DNA from: an uncultured Lachnospiraceae bacterium
Lineage (GTDB): Bacteria > Bacillota_A > Clostridia > Lachnospirales > Lachnospiraceae
Direction of reading: 5' to 3'
DNA: 16,347 nt
Assembly (NCBI GenBank): GCA_905207905.1
Contig: CAJLNC010000059.1
Coordinates: forward strand, 1-16,347
The translations under genes and the position numbers were made by a program. This document shows, one piece after another, positions 15,168 to 16,347 of this stretch. Within the stretch, counting starts at the first letter, position 1, and each line of letters starts with the position of its first letter. Under the pieces are notes generated by a model. That model made no database searches, had not been told where the DNA came from, and was given only the letters and a program-made list of their open reading frames with translations.

Positions 15168-15228
15168 GAAAAAAGTTAGACACATCATGGGCATTTTGCT
15201 CAAAATAATGTGTCTAACTCTATTTTTT
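15168..15228. terminator. Bidirectional intrinsic terminator
   Basis: A perfect 12 bp stem, AGTTAGACACAT (15174-15185) with ATGTGTCTAACT (15208-15219), has TTTTTT on its plus side (15223-15228) and AAAAAA on its minus side (15169-15174), giving a T-run in both directions. It lies directly behind the left gene-tail copy and the toxin stop on the minus strand, so it probably was the terminator of the gene whose tail remains at 15250-15291 and now ends the toxin transcript. Confidence 0.85.
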
Positions 15229-15249
15229 AGAAATTCAGTTGTCTAAACC

Positions 15250-15291
15250 TTAGAACTTACCTGCCTTCGCTGCTTCCTCGATAGAAACAGG
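15250..15291 (-). pseudogene. Left copy of a gene 3' end (PVSIEEAAKAGKF-stop)
   Basis: Read on the minus strand in one frame, this encodes P-VSIEEAAKAGKF followed by TAA. The gene entering from the right edge ends with VSIEEAAKEGRF and TAG (16219-16260). The two align without gaps over 14 codons, with about three quarters of bases and 10 of 12 residues of the tail identical. The codon-wise pattern shows it was once coding. It overlaps the last codons of the toxin gene in a different frame. It marks one border of the toxin-antitoxin insertion. Confidence 0.75.
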
Positions 15292-15859
15292 AAACCTTGA
15301 TTTTCAGCCATTCCCTCATTGCGTTCTCACAACATGAAAAATCACAGTATGTACGCCTTACATTTTGTGTTTCTTTTTGATGCTTATAAATTTTTTCTGC
15401 TTTTGTCAGTATTTTATCCTTAATGGTTAAGCAAAAAGCATATTCCTTTTCAAATAAGTCCTGATAACGTTCATCGCTCAACTCATCAAATACAACTCTT
15501 TTGTAAGCGTCATCCGGAACGGGTATCATTTTTTTGATATCCAAGACAGACAGCACATGCATTTTTTTATCTTTGGAATATTCTTTATATACATCACCCG
15601 AAATATTTACAGACTTATCTATCACTTCATATATTAAAAAATGTTCGTCACAACTATTTTTCCACTTTTTATGTTTTTCCTTTGCCGATGTTAAAGGAAT
15701 AAAATATTTACATTCTATCATGTCTATGATAATACCAACAAAAGGTTTTATCGCATTCCTATAAGAAGCATTATAATATACTTCTGAATTCTTGTTGTTT
15801 AGATATTCCAAATAATCAGCATCAATGGTATAGAAACCAAAATTTTCAAATTCGGCCAT
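15257..15859 (-). CDS. toxN: Type III toxin-antitoxin endoribonuclease, ToxN/AbiQ family
   Basis: This 200-residue protein matches the ToxN/AbiQ toxin family, sequence-selective endoribonucleases inhibited by a repeat RNA and able to abort phage infection. It opens GFYTIDADYLEYL (8-20), the usual FYTI.xxYIxYL start, followed by AIKPFVGIIIDM (36-47) with a Lys at 38 matching an active-site Lys of ToxN. PLTSAKEKH (55-63) then supplies Thr57, Ser58 and Lys60, equivalent to the catalytic TS.K. IKKMIPVPDDAYK (108-120) is the conserved 'MIP' segment, and YCDFSCCE (171-178) resembles the ToxN C-terminal block. AAGGAGA stands 3-4 nt from the ATG. Upstream are the repeat RNA and its terminator, the standard gene order. 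Family members are about 150-190 residues; the last 11 residues (SCFYRGSSEGR) are read out of a foreign gene tail. Assignment to the ToxIN or CptIN subfamily is open. Confidence 0.9.
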   Translation of the reverse strand: MAEFENFGFYTIDADYLEYLNNKNSEVYYNASYRNAIKPFVGIIIDMIECKYFIPLTSAKEKHKKWKNSCDEHFLIYEVIDKSVNISGDVYKEYSKDKKMHVLSVLDIKKMIPVPDDAYKRVVFDELSDERYQDLFEKEYAFCLTIKDKILTKAEKIYKHQKETQNVRRTYCDFSCCENAMREWLKIKVSCFYRGSSEGR

Positions 15860-15873
15860 AGTTCTCCTTAGTC

Positions 15874-15902
15874 AAAAAGTGGAGAAGATTTCTCTCCTCC
15901 AC
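15874..15902 (-). terminator. Attenuating terminator between antitoxin RNA and toxin
   Basis: On the minus strand GUGGAGGAG, a six-base loop and CUUCUCCAC form a 9 bp stem with one G-U pair (15879-15902), then UUUUU (15874-15878). It lies 15 bp before the toxin start. In type III systems such a partial terminator sets the excess of antitoxin RNA over toxin mRNA. Confidence 0.9.
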
Positions 15903-16010
15903 TAAGCTTTAATGTTCCACCTTTTGGATATAGGTAGCGGGACACCTTCTTTAATGCTCCACCTTTGTAATGGGTAGTGGGACACCCTCTTTAACATTAT
16001 CCCTTTTTCT
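15879..16010 (-). ncRNA. toxI: Type III antitoxin RNA (ToxI-like repeats)
   Basis: Tandem units lie at 15949-15988 (40 nt, promoter-proximal) and 15907-15948 (42 nt, toxin-proximal), with a 9-base partial unit at 15989-15997. Both carry the blocks GGUGUCCC, CUACC, AAAGGUGGA and CAUUAAAG on the minus strand. The toxin-proximal core AGGUGUCCCGCUACCU and the distal GGGUGUCCCACUACCC differ so that a four-base stem changes from AGGU/ACCU to GGGU/ACCC, a compensatory change. The loop GUCC can pair with the downstream GGAAC or GGAGC, giving an H-type pseudoknot as known for ToxI. The AGGUG....GCUACCU core also recalls the Pectobacterium ToxI repeat (from memory). The RNA should be cut by the toxin into repeat units that bind and inhibit it. 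The ends are inferred from the promoter and terminator. Confidence 0.87.
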
Positions 16011-16016
16011 AATTTT

Positions 16017-16045
16017 AATATACATTAGTATATGCGCAAAGTCAA
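16017..16045 (-). promoter_or_regulatory. Promoter of the type III toxin-antitoxin operon
   Basis: On the minus strand TTGACT (16040-16045) and TATATT (16017-16022) are separated by exactly 17 bp. A second TTGACA lies 13 bp further upstream (16053-16058), and a TATACT (16027-16032) lies within the spacer. Transcription should begin near 16010, just before the first repeat. Confidence 0.75.
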
Positions 16046-16137
16046 TAACTTTTGTCAAAACACCACAGTTATGTAAACCAATTATTCGCACAGCAAAATG
16101 TAGGAATATCATATAGGATTAATGTATAAATAGTGTA

Positions 16138-16172
16138 GGAGTGACCCCTTATTTGCCATAAAAAGTCACTCC
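16138..16172. repeat. Inverted repeat between the toxin-antitoxin promoter and the right-hand gene
   Basis: GGAGTGAC (16138-16145) and GTCACTCC (16165-16172) form a perfect 8 bp stem with a 19-base loop. It has no following T-tract. It may be a terminator remnant or mark the right border of the insertion. Confidence 0.45.
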
Positions 16173-16191
16173 CAAATACTCTTAATTACTT

Positions 16192-16213
16192 CTAAAAACC
16201 GCTCAATACGGTT
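16192..16213 (-). terminator. Short intrinsic terminator for the right-hand gene
   Basis: On the minus strand AACCG-tattgag-CGGTT is followed by TTTAG, only 5 bp after the gene's stop. The stem is short (5 bp), so it is a plausible but weak terminator. Confidence 0.45.
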
Positions 16214-16218
16214 GTTTA

Positions 16219-16347
16219 CTAGAATCTGCCTTCCTTCGCTGCTTCCTCAATCGAAACTGCAACTGCTACAGTCATACCAACCATGGGGTTGTTACCTGCT
16301 CCGATCAGACCCATCATCTCAACATGAGCCGGTACGGAAGAAGAACC
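16219..16347 (-). CDS. C-terminus of an unidentified protein, cut by the window edge
   Basis: Forty-two codons and a TAG stop (16219-16221) are visible, the frame running in from the right edge. The tail contains SSSVPAHVEMMGLIGAGNNP, then MVGMTVAVAVSIEEAAKEGRF. It is Gly/Met/Val-rich and ends in a charged helix. I do not recognise the family. Codon use is that of a well-kept chromosomal gene. Its last 14 codons have a diverged second copy at 15250-15291, so this gene is the site at which the toxin-antitoxin segment was inserted, or the surviving member of a tandem pair. Confidence 0.75.
   Translation of the reverse strand, partial: GSSSVPAHVEMMGLIGAGNNPMVGMTVAVAVSIEEAAKEGRF

Noticed and set aside
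15907..15997. Short repeats considered as a CRISPR array
   Set aside because: Only two head-to-tail units with no spacers, followed by a terminator and a ToxN-type gene. A type III antitoxin RNA explains them better.

Overview
The window looks like the chromosome of a low-to-mid-GC anaerobic Firmicute, most likely a gut Lachnospiraceae (Blautia / Ruminococcus / Dorea type). I infer this from strong AGGAGG-type ribosome sites, the gene content (xylulokinase, BlaI/M56 modules, DUF5662, LicD) and protein similarities recalled from memory. No 16S or other decisive marker is present. All family calls are by eye, without database searches.

Layout. 1-1362 is the 3' part of xylulokinase (+). 1619-4286 is a tightly overlapping three-gene minus-strand operon (licD, an IspD/TarI-type cytidylyltransferase, and an extended SDR epimerase/dehydratase), probably making and attaching a CDP-activated alditol phosphate to a surface glycan. 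4598-6340 is a plus-strand operon of a BlaI-type repressor, an M56 (BlaR1-like) membrane protease without a penicillin-binding domain, and a tiny secreted protein; it ends in a strong terminator followed by a long imperfect hairpin repeat. Then come chorismate synthase (+), a lactonase-family beta-propeller (-), and an RluA-type pseudouridine synthase (+). From 14777 down to 10291 runs a minus-strand series: exodeoxyribonuclease III, a GH13 debranching-enzyme homologue whose catalytic residues are missing, a DUF5662 protein, and tryptophanyl-tRNA synthetase.

The most striking part is the AT-rich right end. A truncated EcsC-like reading frame and a bidirectional terminator are followed by a complete-looking type III toxin-antitoxin locus on the minus strand. 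Its parts are a sigma-70-like promoter, an antitoxin RNA of about two tandem 40-42 nt repeats whose predicted stem covaries between copies, an intrinsic terminator, and a ToxN/AbiQ-family endoribonuclease gene. The locus is bracketed by two diverged copies of the 3' end of one protein gene (14 codons at 15250-15291 and at 16219-16260). The toxin reading frame runs into the left copy and takes its last residues and stop codon from it in another frame. This suggests a small defence cassette inserted at the 3' end of a housekeeping-like gene, or replacing most of a tandem paralogue.
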